A stretch of 63,887 nt of DNA from Parvibaculum sp963696585 (GTDB lineage: Bacteria; Pseudomonadota; Alphaproteobacteria; Parvibaculales; Parvibaculaceae): the NCBI GenBank assembly GCA_963696585.1, contig CAVOKW010000014.1, positions 1 to 63,887 on the forward strand. The letters are read 5' to 3'. Below, in pieces: positions 1 through 9,474 of this stretch. Both the position numbers and the translations under genes were made by a program. The notes under the pieces were generated by a model. It had not been told where the DNA came from and ran no database searches. It was given only the letters and a program-made list of their open reading frames with translations. Each line of letters begins with the position of its first letter. Within the stretch, counting starts at the first letter, position 1.

Positions 1-690
1 CGCGCTCGACGAGCTGGTCGAGGAATTCGTCGCCGCGACCCAGCAGGTGTTCCCGGGCATCGTCGTGCAGTTCGAGGATTTCGCCAACCACAACGCGTTC
101 CGGCTGCTGCGCCGGTACCGCGACAGGGTCTGCTGTTTCAACGACGACATCCAGGGCACGGCATCGGTCACCGTCGCCGGAATATTCTCCGCGCTGCGCA
201 TCACCGGGAAGCGCATGTCGGAGCAGAAGTTCCTGTGCCTCGGCGCGGGCGAGGCGGCCACGGGGATCTCGGACCTGCTGTGCGCCGCGATGGCGGACGA
301 TGGACTCGATCCCGCGGAGGCCCGCAAGCGTTGCTGGATGGTCGACTCGAAGGGACTCGTCGTCGCGAGCCGAAGCGGCCTCGCCGAACACAAGAAGCCG
401 TATGCGCACGAGCATGCGCCCGTCACGGACTTCCTCGGCGCCGTCCGGGCGCTCGAGCCCACCGCGATCATCGGTGTCGGCGCGACGCCCGGCATGTTCA
501 CGCGTGAGGTGGTAGAGGAATTGACGCGCATCAACGCGCGGCCGATCGTCTTCGCGTTGTCGAACCCGACGTTGAAGTCGGAGTGCACGGCCGAGCAGGC
601 CTATGCCTGGTCGGGTGGCAAGGCCCTGTTCGCGTCGGGCAGTCCGTTCGACCCGGTCGCGCTGCCCGACGGCTCCAGCACCCGTCAGGG
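1..690 (+). CDS. NAD-dependent malic enzyme, internal fragment (both ends missing)
   Basis: The frame is open from base 2 and encodes the central-to-late part of a large (about 560-residue class) malic enzyme, which oxidatively decarboxylates malate to pyruvate. Recognisable are the substrate/metal loop FNDDIQGTASV, the nucleotide-binding GAGEAATGI, and the late motifs ALSNPT and FASGSPFDPV. The reading ends near DGSSTRQG, where the homology stops and LeuRS begins in another frame. Codon use (very frequent GCG, CTC, GTC, CGG) differs from the rest of the window. The start lies outside the window and the C-terminus is absent. It is probably a chimeric join or a rearrangement product, and not a working gene. 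Confidence 0.85.
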
Positions 691-3156
691 AAAATCCATA
701 TGGGCCATGTCCGCAACTACACCATGGGCGATGTCATTGCGCGCTTCAAACGTGCGCGCGGCTTCAATGTGCTTCATCCCATGGGCTGGGACGCTTTCGG
801 CATGCCGGCCGAAAATGCAGCGATTGAACGCAAGACCCATCCCGCCAGATGGACCTATGAAAATATCGCCACCATGCGGGGCCAGCTCAAGGCCATGGGC
901 CTCGGCATCGACTGGGAGCGCGAATTCGCCACCTGCGATCCGGAATATTACGCGCAGGAGCAGGCGCTCTTTCTCGACTTTCTGGGCAAGGGCTATGTGA
1001 CGCGCAAGAAAAGCCATGTGAATTGGGATCCGGTCGACAATACCGTGCTCGCCAACGAGCAGGTGATTGATGGCCGCGGCTGGCGCTCCGGCGCGCTTGT
1101 GGAACGCCGCGAACTGACGCAATGGTTCCTCAAAATCACCGACATGGCTGATGACCTTCTGGCCGGTCTCGACACATTGACGCGCTGGCCCGAAAAGGTG
1201 CGTCTCATGCAGAAGAACTGGATCGGCCGCTCGGAAGGCGCGCGGGTTTTCTTTTCCTTTGCTGACGCTGGCCATCGCGCGCCGCTTGAAATCTATACAA
1301 CGCGTCCCGACACGCTCTTTGGCGCGTCCTTCTGCGCCATATCGCCGGGCCATCCGCTGAGTGCCGAACTGGCCGCCCGCAATGATGAAATCGCCGCCTT
1401 CATCAAGGAATGCGAACGCCTCGGCACCACCGAAGCCGCCCTTGAAAAAGTCGAGAAGAAGGGCGTTGCGACGGGCCTTTCATTGCGCCATCCCTTCATC
1501 GAGGGTGAAACGCTGCCGCTTTACATTGCCAATTTCGTGCTCATGGATTACGGCACCGGCGCGATTTTCGCCTGCCCCGCACATGATCAGCGCGACCTCG
1601 ATTTTGCCCGCAAATATGGCCTGCCGGTCCGCCCCGTCGTTGCACCCAAAAACCTCGCTGGCATCGAGCTTGACAACTATGTTGCCGATCTCGCCCAGAC
1701 CGCCACGCAAGCCTATACCGGCGACGGCATTGCCATTCATTCCGGCTTTTTGAATGGCCTCGATGTCCTCGCCGCCAAACGCGCCACGATTGAAAAACTC
1801 GAAAGCCTCGGTATCGGCGAAGGCACGGTCAATTTCCGCCTGCGCGATTGGGGCATATCCCGTCAGCGTTATTGGGGCTGTCCGATCCCTGTCGTGCATT
1901 GCGCCGATTGCGGTGTCGTGCCTGTGCCCAGGGCTGAGTTGCCGGTGCGCCTGCCCGATGATGTGACTTTCGATGTGCCGGGCAATCCGCTGGACCGTCA
2001 TCCGACCTGGAAACATGTCGCCTGTCCGGCCTGCGCCAAACCGGCGACACGCGAAACCGACACCTTCGACACTTTTGTCGATTCATCCTGGTATTTCGCG
2101 CGCTTCTGCGCCCCCAGGGCCAGCACGCCGACCGATCGCGCCGCTGTCGATTACTGGCTGCCCGTGGACCAGTATATTGGCGGCGTCGAGCATGCGATCC
2201 TGCATCTTCTCTATTCGCGCTATTTCTCCCGCGCCATGGAAGGGACAGGCCATCTCGGCCTGAAAGAGCCCTTTGACGGGCTCTTCACGCAAGGCATGGT
2301 GACGCATGAAACCTATAAGGGGGCTGATGGCCGCTGGCTCTTTCCCGAAGAAGTTTCAATTACCGAAGAGGGCAGCGCCGTTCATGTCGAGACCGGCGAG
2401 AAGGTGACGATTGGACCCATCGAGTCCATGTCCAAGTCGAAGCGCAACGTGGTCGATCCCAATTCGATCATTGAGCAATTCGGCGCTGACACGGCGCGCT
2501 GGTTCATCTTGTCCGACAGCCCGCCGGAACGTGACGTGCAGTGGACCGACGCTGGCGCTGAAGGGGCCTGGCGTTTTGTCCAGCGTCTGTGGCGTCTGTT
2601 GAACGAGGCCCTGCCCGCTTTGAGCCCTGTAGGTACGCCCCGCCCTGCCCTTGAACAATTTGATGAGGCCTCCCTGGCCTTGCACCGGGTCGCGCACCAG
2701 ACGCTCGCCACGCTGACCGACGACATTGAAAATCTCCGCTTCAATCGGGCCGTGGCGCGGGTTTACGAGTTTGCCAACAGTTTTGCGGCAAGCAGGGCAG
2801 ACGGCCTGGCAGGCGACTGGGCCCGGCGCGAGGCGCTTGAGTTCATGATAATCATGATTTCGCCGATGATGCCGCATCTGGCCGAGGAATGCTGGCAGCT
2901 TCTCGGTCACAGCACTATGGTGGTTGACACGCCATGGCCAGTTGCCGACGAGGCCCTCCTCGTGGAAGACTCCATCACCATCGCCATACAGGTGAATGGC
3001 AAGCGACGCGATGAACTGGTTGTCGCCCGTGACGCAGATCATGCAACGATTGAAAGCGCGGCGTTGGCGCTTGAAAAGGTGGAGAAGGCAATCGATGGAA
3101 AACCGGTCCGCAAGGTCATCATTGTCCCCGGCAAGATCGTCAATATCGTTGTCTGA
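682..3156 (+). CDS. leuS: Leucine--tRNA ligase, 5'-truncated by the left junction
   Basis: Class Ia aminoacyl-tRNA synthetase charging tRNA-Leu. Homology starts at PSGKIHMGHVRNYT, so the HIGH-type signature HMGH is at about residue 6 and the usual 45 or so N-terminal residues, including the start, are missing. The rest is intact: CP1 editing domain with TTRPDTLFG, a zinc-ribbon-like pair (CADC...CPAC), SMSKSKRN at about residue 583, the anticodon-binding region and the C-terminal domain ending VNIVV. The frame happens to stay open upstream into malic-enzyme DNA from base 583, but that part is not LeuRS. The order leuS-lptE-holA is the normal alphaproteobacterial arrangement, so the gene is native and only its 5' end has been replaced. 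Confidence 0.95.
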   Translation, partial: PSGKIHMGHVRNYTMGDVIARFKRARGFNVLHPMGWDAFGMPAENAAIERKTHPARWTYENIATMRGQLKAMGLGIDWEREFATCDPEYYAQEQALFLDFLGKGYVTRKKSHVNWDPVDNTVLANEQVIDGRGWRSGALVERRELTQWFLKITDMADDLLAGLDTLTRWPEKVRLMQKNWIGRSEGARVFFSFADAGHRAPLEIYTTRPDTLFGASFCAISPGHPLSAELAARNDEIAAFIKECERLGTTEAALEKVEKKGVATGLSLRHPFIEGETLPLYIANFVLMDYGTGAIFACPAHDQRDLDFARKYGLPVRPVVAPKNLAGIELDNYVADLAQTATQAYTGDGIAIHSGFLNGLDVLAAKRATIEKLESLGIGEGTVNFRLRDWGISRQRYWGCPIPVVHCADCGVVPVPRAELPVRLPDDVTFDVPGNPLDRHPTWKHVACPACAKPATRETDTFDTFVDSSWYFARFCAPRASTPTDRAAVDYWLPVDQYIGGVEHAILHLLYSRYFSRAMEGTGHLGLKEPFDGLFTQGMVTHETYKGADGRWLFPEEVSITEEGSAVHVETGEKVTIGPIESMSKSKRNVVDPNSIIEQFGADTARWFILSDSPPERDVQWTDAGAEGAWRFVQRLWRLLNEALPALSPVGTPRPALEQFDEASLALHRVAHQTLATLTDDIENLRFNRAVARVYEFANSFAASRADGLAGDWARREALEFMIIMISPMMPHLAEECWQLLGHSTMVVDTPWPVADEALLVEDSITIAIQVNGKRRDELVVARDADHATIESAALALEKVEKAIDGKPVRKVIIVPGKIVNIVV

Positions 3157-3163
3157 GAGGGCC

Positions 3164-3709
3164 TTGCATCTGCCGCTCAGGCGTCTTGCCATGGTCGTCC
3201 TGATGGCGGGTCTTGCGCTCCCGCTCTCGGCTTGCGGCTTTCGACCGCTTTATGCCGAAAACGAAAATTCGACCGCCGTCACAAGCGAGCTTGGCAGTAT
3301 CGATGTCAAAGGTCCGGAATCGCACGTTGGCCGGGTCATCAAATATGATCTCGTCGATGTGCTGGCAGGCGGCCATGAAGTGGGCGCCACAGCGGCTTAT
3401 CGGCTTGAGTTTTCGCCTTCTGTCTATGAAGAGGACACCGCCATTCAGCAGGACGCGGATGTGACGCGCAAAAACCTCGTCGTGGTCGTCCCCTTCAGGC
3501 TGGTTGATATTGCCAGCGACAAGCTCATTTACAAATCCGTCTCGCGTTCGCGCACATCCTATAATCGCGTCTCGTCCGAGTTCGCCAACATCACCGCGTC
3601 CCAGGACTCTGAAAAGCGCGTGTCACAAGCCATCGCCGGGGATATCAAGCAGCAGCTTGGTATTTTCTTTGATCGACGCCTTGCCGGTGAAACCCCGCCG
3701 GTCAAATAA
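3164..3709 (+). CDS. lptE: LPS-assembly lipoprotein LptE
   Basis: Small outer-membrane lipoprotein that plugs LptD and helps insert lipopolysaccharide. The TTG start at 3164 is preferred because it follows GAGAGG and gives a proper signal peptide: basic MHLPLRR, a hydrophobic stretch and lipobox LSAC with Cys about residue 24. The later ATG at 3191 would lose the arginines. After the Cys comes GFRPLY, typical of LptE. The mature part is about 157 residues. It lies 7 bases after leuS and 18 bases before holA, the usual leuS-lptE-holA operon. Confidence 0.85.
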   Translation: MHLPLRRLAMVVLMAGLALPLSACGFRPLYAENENSTAVTSELGSIDVKGPESHVGRVIKYDLVDVLAGGHEVGATAAYRLEFSPSVYEEDTAIQQDADVTRKNLVVVVPFRLVDIASDKLIYKSVSRSRTSYNRVSSEFANITASQDSEKRVSQAIAGDIKQQLGIFFDRRLAGETPPVK

Positions 3710-3727
3710 TCGCTCGGGAGATCGGCC

Positions 3728-4784
3728 GTGAAAATCAAGCCCGCCGATTGCGAGCGCTTCATCAGGCAGCCTGATCCGAAATGCTGCGCCATCCTGCTCT
3801 ATGGTCCCGATGGCGGGCTCGTGCGTGAACGGATGAACCGTTTGACACGCGGTGTCGTTGAGGACCCCAATGACCCGTTTCGTATCGTCGAGCTATCCGA
3901 AGGCGATCTGAAAAATGATCCGGCCCGGCTGGCGGATGAAGCCGCCTCCATTTCCATGCTGGGGGGGCGGCGGGTCATCCGCTTGCGCGGCTTTGGCGAC
4001 AGTCAGGCCAAGACCCTCGAAGCCTTTCTCGATAATCCCATGGGGGACGCCTTGATCCTCGTCGAGGGGGGAGAACTTGGCGCGCGGTCCCCCCTTCGGG
4101 TCCTGTTTGAAGGCGCCGAAAATGCCGTCGCAATCGCCTGCTATGCGGATGACGCCCGTGCCCTTGAAAATGTGATACGGGAAAAACTCGCTCAAGAGGG
4201 TCTGACGCCGGAACCGGCGGCCCTTGATTACCTGCTCGGCAATCTGGGATCGGATCGTGGCGTCACCCTCAGCGAGCTTGAAAAACTGAGCCTCTATATG
4301 GGCGCCGATAGCGGCGCGCCAGCCAGGGGGCTCAAGCGAACCGTGACGCTGCAGGATGTGCGGGCCTGTGTGGGCGACAATGCCGGTTCGAGTCTGGATG
4401 ATGTTGTGGATGCGACGGTCGGCGGCGATCTGCAAGCGCTTGATGCGGCGTTGGCGCGAGCGCGATTCGGCGGATGTCAATGCCATTGCCATACTCAACG
4501 CGCTCTCGCGGCATTTGCAGCAATTGCATCTGGCGCTTGCCCGTATGGAAACAGGCAGTGACGCCATGGCGGCGCTTGGCGCCATGCGGCCGCCCTTGCA
4601 TTTCAGCCGCAAGGATATGGTTCGTCGTCAACTCGGCCTGTGGAGTCGCAAACGCCTCGACCGCGCCATTGACCTGGCCCTTGAGGCCGAAGGTCTCTGC
4701 AAAACCACCGGCCTGCCCGAAGCGGCCATTTGCGGGCAGACCCTGTTTCGCGTGGCGCAAGGCGCGCGCGCCGGGCGGCGTTAG
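3728..4784 (+). pseudogene. holA: DNA polymerase III delta subunit, with a one-base frameshift
   Basis: Clamp-loader subunit that opens the beta sliding clamp. The first frame (GTG start, MKIKPADCERFI) reads well through LYGPDGGLVRERMNRL and QDVRACVGDNAGSSLDDVVDA up to about base 4450, then becomes nonsense. The next frame continues the family sequence with SADVNAIAILNALSRHLQQLHLA and ends QTLFRVAQGARAGRR. Removing one base in the GC-alternating stretch at about 4452-4466 gives a single frame of about 351 residues, the family's normal size. The gene is essential, so a sequencing error is more likely than inactivation. The start follows GGGAGATC. It converges with parB with a 9-base gap. Confidence 0.85.
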
Positions 4785-4793
4785 CCGACCCGA

Positions 4794-5708
4794 TCAGCCG
4801 ATCTTCTGGCCCCGCGCCGCAAGGCGACGGCAGACTTCATCCAGCTGTTCCAGCGTCTTATAGGCGATTTTGACCTCGCCCCCCTTCTCGGCTGAAAAGC
4901 TGATCGATACCTTGAGTCCAAGCTGGTCTGAGATGTTTTTTTCCAGGGCAACCGTATCGGCATCCTTGCCCATGCCATTGGCAAAGGCCCGTTGCGGCTT
5001 CGCGCTGGGCGCCTCATTGGCCTTGCGGGCCAGAGCCTCAGCCTCACGGGCGCTTAATCCCTTGGCGACAATTTCGGCGGCCAGTTTCTCGGCCTGGGCA
5101 TGGCCGATCAGGGGACGTGCCTGACCCGCATTCAAACGGCCATCTTCAATCATGTGGCGCACATTGTCGGGCAAAGACAGCAAGCGCAGCGTATTGGCGA
5201 CATGGCTCCGGCTCTTGCCGATGAGCTTGGCGACGGCCTCCTGCGTATAGGCAAATTGCGCCATCAGCCGCTCATAACCCGCCGCTTCTTCAATGGCATT
5301 GAGATCGGCACGCTGCACATTTTCGATGATGGCGATTTCAAGCGACTCAGCATCCGTAAGCTCGCGAATGATGATCGGCACCTGATGCAGCCGGGCTTTC
5401 TGGGCTGCACGCCAGCGACGCTCGCCCGCCACGATCTCGAAGCTGTTGACCTCGCCTGCGACCGGACGAACGACGATCGGCTGCAAGATGCCCTTCTCGC
5501 GGATCGAGTTGGAAAGATCGGCAAGATCCTCCTCCCGAAACCGGACGCGCGGCTGAAACGGATTGGCCCGCAGATATTCAATCGGCACTTCGCGCAGGCC
5601 CCTGATCGGACCCGTATCGACCCGCGTCTCACCGAGTGCATAGGCTGCATCATCCCCGATAAGGGCAGCAAGTCCCCGACCCAGCCTGCTTGGCATTTCA
5701 TCAGCCAT
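4794..5708 (-). CDS. parB: Chromosome-partitioning protein ParB
   Basis: CTP-dependent DNA clamp that loads at parS, spreads, and is moved by ParA to segregate origins; 304 residues, normal length. The N-terminus has RLGRGLAALIGDD, typical of alphaproteobacterial ParB. The ParB/Srx domain shows the Q-rich LRANPFQPRVRF motif and the CTP-binding signature GERRWRA. The helix-turn-helix is at TQEAVAKLIGKSRSHVANTLRLL. A C-terminal dimerisation segment ends at ARGQKIG. It is downstream of parA on the same strand with a 274-base gap. Three cognate parS sites lie upstream at 7.4-9.5 kb. Confidence 0.97.
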   Translation of the reverse strand: MADEMPSRLGRGLAALIGDDAAYALGETRVDTGPIRGLREVPIEYLRANPFQPRVRFREEDLADLSNSIREKGILQPIVVRPVAGEVNSFEIVAGERRWRAAQKARLHQVPIIIRELTDAESLEIAIIENVQRADLNAIEEAAGYERLMAQFAYTQEAVAKLIGKSRSHVANTLRLLSLPDNVRHMIEDGRLNAGQARPLIGHAQAEKLAAEIVAKGLSAREAEALARKANEAPSAKPQRAFANGMGKDADTVALEKNISDQLGLKVSISFSAEKGGEVKIAYKTLEQLDEVCRRLAARGQKIG

Positions 5709-5960
5709 GGCGGCTCATTCCCTTCTCAATTCCCGGCCCTATCGTGATTTTCGCAACCCCGATCCCCGTGACGGTATGGCTGCGAAAAGCGCCGAATGGT
5801 GCGCCCTTAATCGCCTGATGAAATTATCTCAGGCCCCCAATGGATCCCGGCCCTACCGGGTAGAACCGAACTCTGAATCATTTCAATCCGTTGTCGGACG
5901 ATCTTCAGAGTCTTCAGACTGAACCTGAATATCAGGCCCTGTGGCACTGTTACCTTTGAC

Positions 5961-5984
5961 GATTCGTCCTTTTACGGACGAATC
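5961..5984. other. Inverted repeat overlapping the parA stop codon
   Basis: Perfect 9-base arms GATTCGTCC and GGACGAATC separated by TTTTAC. The right arm overlaps the parA stop codon (TGA, reverse strand). Transcribed from the parA strand it makes a stable hairpin, but no U tract follows, so it may limit read-through into parB or protect the parA mRNA 3' end. The rest of the 274-base parA-parB gap has only short imperfect hairpins (for example around 5850 and 5905) and no gene that I can support. Confidence 0.5.
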
Positions 5985-6870
5985 AGGCGGCCGATTTTCT
6001 GATCGCGCGCTCTCGTTGGATCATTTCTGCCGCCAATTTCATATAGGCCTTGCTGCCTGCGCATTTATGATCATAGACCAGCGCTGGCTTGCCATAAGAC
6101 GGCGCCTCGGAAATGCGGACATTGCGTGGAATGACGGTACGATAGACCTTGTCGCCCAAATGCTGCCGCACATCTGACGCCACCTGGTCAGAGAGCTTGT
6201 TGCGCTGATCGAACATCGTCAAGACAATGCCCTGGATTTCCAGGCGCGGATTGAGGCTCGAACGGACACGCTCCACCGTGCGCAGCAACTGACTCAACCC
6301 TTCCAGGGCAAAGAACTCGCATTGCAAGGGCACCAATATGGCGTCAGAAGCGGTCATCGCATTGATGGTCAAGAGATTCAGGGAGGGCGGGCAATCAATG
6401 AGCAGATAGGAATAGGGCGTCTCACTGAGCTTGCGCTCCTTTTCGGTCTCACCACGCGGCTTGCCCGAACGCGGCATACGCACAAGCGCATCGCGCAGGC
6501 GATGTGAACGACGCGGCACGGAGGCGAGCTCCAACTCGGCACCCAGAAGATCCATGGTCGAGGGAACGATATCAAGCCCTGGCACCTGCGTGGGCACAAT
6601 CGCATCTTCAACCAGTGCCGACCCGATCAGTACATCATAGGAAGAAACCTTGCGCTCGGCGCGTCCGACACCAAGACCCGTGCTGGCATTGCCCTGCGGA
6701 TCAAGATCGAGGATCAGCACACGTTCGCCGACGGCGGCCAATGCTGTACCCAGGTTAATGGCGGTTGTGGTCTTGCCCACACCGCCCTTCTGATTGGCAA
6801 TCACAAGGATACGGGGCTTGACGTCCACCGATGTTGGCGGGGCTTGCTCGTCAGATATGATCGGCTGCAT
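5983..6870 (-). CDS. parA: Chromosome-partitioning ATPase ParA
   Basis: Deviant-Walker ATPase that forms a nucleoid-bound gradient and pulls ParB-parS complexes apart; 295 residues. The deviant Walker A box KGGVGKTT is at about residues 29-36, the A' motif reads ILDLDPQGNASTGLG, and the Walker B region is LLIDCPPSLNLLT. The start ATG at 6870 overlaps the 3' end of rsmG by 20 bases, indicating translational coupling in an rsmG-parA-parB unit. A proline-containing N-terminal extension of about 20 residues (MQPIISDEQAPPTS) precedes the core, which is common in alphaproteobacteria. Confidence 0.97.
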   Translation of the reverse strand: MQPIISDEQAPPTSVDVKPRILVIANQKGGVGKTTTAINLGTALAAVGERVLILDLDPQGNASTGLGVGRAERKVSSYDVLIGSALVEDAIVPTQVPGLDIVPSTMDLLGAELELASVPRRSHRLRDALVRMPRSGKPRGETEKERKLSETPYSYLLIDCPPSLNLLTINAMTASDAILVPLQCEFFALEGLSQLLRTVERVRSSLNPRLEIQGIVLTMFDQRNKLSDQVASDVRQHLGDKVYRTVIPRNVRISEAPSYGKPALVYDHKCAGSKAYMKLAAEMIQRERAIRKSAA

Positions 6871-7510
6871 GGAGGCCCTCTACCTTAAGAATGGATCCAG
6901 ACGGGTCTGACCGGCTTGGTATGACATCGAAATTGAATATCCAACCTTTCCGTGCAGAAATCAATTCATCACTCAGCCCCTGCCCCTTCAGAAACAGACC
7001 CACTGTCCTTGAATCGAATAAGGGGAATGCCCAATCCAGCAAGCGGTCCAGTGGAGCCAGCGCCCGGGCAGATACGACCTCCGGTGCCGGATGGAAAGTC
7101 TCGCCGAAGGTTTCAATACGCGCCGCATGGACTTTGACCCGGGCGGAAGTCTGCCGCGCCACCTCCCTGAGAAAGACGCATTTTCGCTGATCGCTCTCGA
7201 CCAGATGCATCATGAAGCCCGGCTCTTGCGCCCGCAAGATGGCGACAACAAGTCCCGGAAAACCACCTCCGCTGCCGAGATCAACCCAGTTTCGAATGGG
7301 GCCGGAAACAAGCCCGCTGAGCTGGGCAGAATCGAGCATATGCCTGTGCCAGAGATACGGAATGGAGGAATTGGCAATCAGATTGATGGACTTTTGCCAC
7401 TTCAGGAGCAGGGTCTCATAAGTCTGGAGAGCAGCCATTGTTTCACGTGAAACATTCAAGGCCTTGGAAAAAGATTCCGCATCAATCACTTGCGCCATAT
7501 CTTGAGCCAT
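6851..7510 (-). CDS. rsmG: 16S rRNA (guanine-N7) methyltransferase RsmG
   Basis: SAM-dependent methyltransferase modifying G527 of 16S rRNA; about 219 residues from ATG 7510. The SAM-binding loop DLGSGGGFPGL is clear, followed by VESDQRKCVFLREV and SARALAPL. An upstream in-frame start at 7573 would overlap mnmG by 49 bases, and its extra residues do not look like RsmG, so 7510 is preferred. The codons for NVSRETM are themselves a perfect parS site. It lies in the mnmG-rsmG-parA-parB cluster, with overlaps or short gaps throughout. Confidence 0.93.
   Translation of the reverse strand: MAQDMAQVIDAESFSKALNVSRETMAALQTYETLLLKWQKSINLIANSSIPYLWHRHMLDSAQLSGLVSGPIRNWVDLGSGGGFPGLVVAILRAQEPGFMMHLVESDQRKCVFLREVARQTSARVKVHAARIETFGETFHPAPEVVSARALAPLDRLLDWAFPLFDSRTVGLFLKGQGLSDELISARKGWIFNFDVIPSRSDPSGSILKVEGLHAADHI
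7439..7454. promoter_or_regulatory. parS site 1 (ParB binding), inside rsmG
   Basis: Perfect 16-base palindrome TGTTTCACGTGAAACA, identical to the consensus parS used by chromosomal ParB proteins. It lies in rsmG coding sequence, where it encodes VSRET. Confidence 0.95.
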
Positions 7511-7524
7511 CCTGGGCACTACCC

Positions 7525-9393
7525 TCAAGCTGTATGGCGTCGGGCGGATTGTTTCACGTGAATCATCAGACACGTCAGAGCGGCCGGCGTCACGCCATCA
7601 ATGCGTCCTGCCTGCCCCAGCGTGGCAGGTCTCGCTTTGCTGAGCTTCTGGATCGCTTCAGTCGAAAGGCCTGCAACGGCTGCAAAATCGAGATCCGGCG
7701 CAAGCAGCATCGCTTCATCACGCCGAAAGGCCCTGATGTCAGCCTCCTGGCGGACCAGATAGCCGGCATATTGAGCCTCGATGCCAACCTGCTCCAGAAT
7801 CTCCGGCTCGATCAATGATATCTCCGGCCAGACGCGCACCAGATCCGCCAGCGCAACATCAGGATAGGCCATCAGATCAAACAGCGACCGGGCAACGCCA
7901 TCCTGATTGATCTTGAGCCCAAATCCGGCAAGCCGTGAGGGAGGCATTCTCAACTGTCGCGCCAGCTCTCCGGCTTCAGCAAGCGCCACAGCTTTTTGCG
8001 AAAAATGCGCTATCCGCGCCGGACCCACACAGCCCAGACTCATACCCAGAGCTGTCAGACGCTGATCGGCATTATCCGCCCGCAGGGAAAGCCGGTATTC
8101 AGCCCGGGAGGTGAACATGCGATAGGGTTCGCTCACCCCGCGCGTCACAAGATCATCGATCATCACGCCGAGATAGGCTTGCGCCCGATCAAAAATGACG
8201 GCTTCGCGTCCTGCTGCGGCCAGGGCCGCGTTCAGGCCAGCCACCAAGCCCTGTGCGCCCGCCTCTTCATAACCCGTGGTGCCATTGATCTGTCCGGCGA
8301 AGTAAAGGCCCGGCAGACGTTTTGTCTCAAGCGACGAGGTGAGCTCACGCGGATCGATATAGTCATATTCGATGGCATAGCCGCAGCGCTTCATCACCAC
8401 ATTCTCGAGACCCGGAATGGTCTTGAGAAAGGCAAGCTGCACATCCTCTGGCAAGGCCGTCGAAATGCCGTTGGGATAAATCGTGTCGTCATCCAGCCCT
8501 TCCGGCTCCAGGAAGATTTGATGCGATGACCTTTCCCTGAAACGCACCACCTTGTCCTCGATCGAAGGACAATAGCGCGGCCCGACCCCCTCTATCTGGC
8601 CGGAATAGACCGGCGAGTATTTGAGATTGTCTTCGATGATCCGGTGACCGGCTTCTGTCGTCCTTGTGATGTGGCAAGAGACTTGCGGCGTCGTGATCGA
8701 GCGGGTCAGCATGGAAAAAGGCACAGGCGGTGTATCGCCCGGCTGCTCTTCCAGTCCACGCCAATCAATGCTGTTGGCATCCAGACGAGCCGGTGTCCCG
8801 GTCTTCAGTCGGCCAAGGGCAAAGCCAAGGGCGTAGAGGCGATCCGAAAGACCCAAGGCCGGTGCCTCCCCGACACGGCCTGCCGGTATTCGCCGGGTCC
8901 CGATGTGAATCATGCCGCGCAGGAAGGTGCCGGTCGTCAGGATCACCCGGTCGGCCAAAAACACACGACCATCTTCAGTAACGACACCTTTGAGACGCCC
9001 CGCCTCCAATTTGAGATCATGAGCGCCGCCCTCCTCCACCTGGAGATTGGCATGGCTGAGGATCGCCGCCTGCATCGCCTGCCGGTAGAGTTTGCGATCA
9101 GCCTGAGCGCGAGGTCCCCTGACAGCGGGTCCCTTGCGACGATTAAGCAGCCGGAACTGGATACCCGCCGCGTCCGCCACCCGGCCCATCAATCCATCAA
9201 GCGCATCGATCTCGCGCACCAGATGTCCCTTGCCTAATCCGCCAATGGCCGGGTTGCAGGACATCTCCCCAATCGTCGAAATCTTGTGGGTGAGGAGAAG
9301 CGTGCGAGCGCCCATACGGGCGGCTGCCGATGCCGCTTCACAGCCGGCATGGCCGCCCCCAATCACAATCACATCAAAGCTGGGCGTCGGCAT
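7525..9393 (-). CDS. mnmG: tRNA uridine-5-carboxymethylaminomethyl modification enzyme MnmG (GidA)
   Basis: FAD-dependent partner of MnmE in making cmnm5U34 on tRNAs; 622 residues, full length. It shows the N-terminal FAD fold GGGHAGCEAA, the signature CNPAIGGLGKGHLVREIDAL, the second motif TGTFLRGMIHIG, and GYEEAGAQGLVAGLNAA near residue 370. The C-terminus ends LMIHVKQSARRHTA, and the IHVKQ codons carry a second parS site with one mismatch. It is followed closely by rsmG and preceded by mnmE with a 106-base gap that holds the third parS. Confidence 0.98.
   Translation of the reverse strand: MPTPSFDVIVIGGGHAGCEAASAAARMGARTLLLTHKISTIGEMSCNPAIGGLGKGHLVREIDALDGLMGRVADAAGIQFRLLNRRKGPAVRGPRAQADRKLYRQAMQAAILSHANLQVEEGGAHDLKLEAGRLKGVVTEDGRVFLADRVILTTGTFLRGMIHIGTRRIPAGRVGEAPALGLSDRLYALGFALGRLKTGTPARLDANSIDWRGLEEQPGDTPPVPFSMLTRSITTPQVSCHITRTTEAGHRIIEDNLKYSPVYSGQIEGVGPRYCPSIEDKVVRFRERSSHQIFLEPEGLDDDTIYPNGISTALPEDVQLAFLKTIPGLENVVMKRCGYAIEYDYIDPRELTSSLETKRLPGLYFAGQINGTTGYEEAGAQGLVAGLNAALAAAGREAVIFDRAQAYLGVMIDDLVTRGVSEPYRMFTSRAEYRLSLRADNADQRLTALGMSLGCVGPARIAHFSQKAVALAEAGELARQLRMPPSRLAGFGLKINQDGVARSLFDLMAYPDVALADLVRVWPEISLIEPEILEQVGIEAQYAGYLVRQEADIRAFRRDEAMLLAPDLDFAAVAGLSTEAIQKLSKARPATLGQAGRIDGVTPAALTCLMIHVKQSARRHTA
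7550..7565. promoter_or_regulatory. parS site 2 (one mismatch), inside mnmG 3' end
   Basis: TGTTTCACGTGAATCA differs from the consensus parS at one base of the right arm. It is in the last codons of mnmG, 95 bases from site 1. Confidence 0.85.
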
Positions 9394-9474
9394 TGTTCGG
9401 TCCTGGCTGGTGGCCTCTCTTGGCAGGGAGCTTTAGTCCGGCTTTCCGGTCGGGTCAAACGGGCTGACTGACTC

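Noticed and set aside
583..681. Start of a longer leuS frame at 583
   Set aside because: These codons are malic-enzyme DNA read out of frame; they do not resemble the LeuRS N-terminus.
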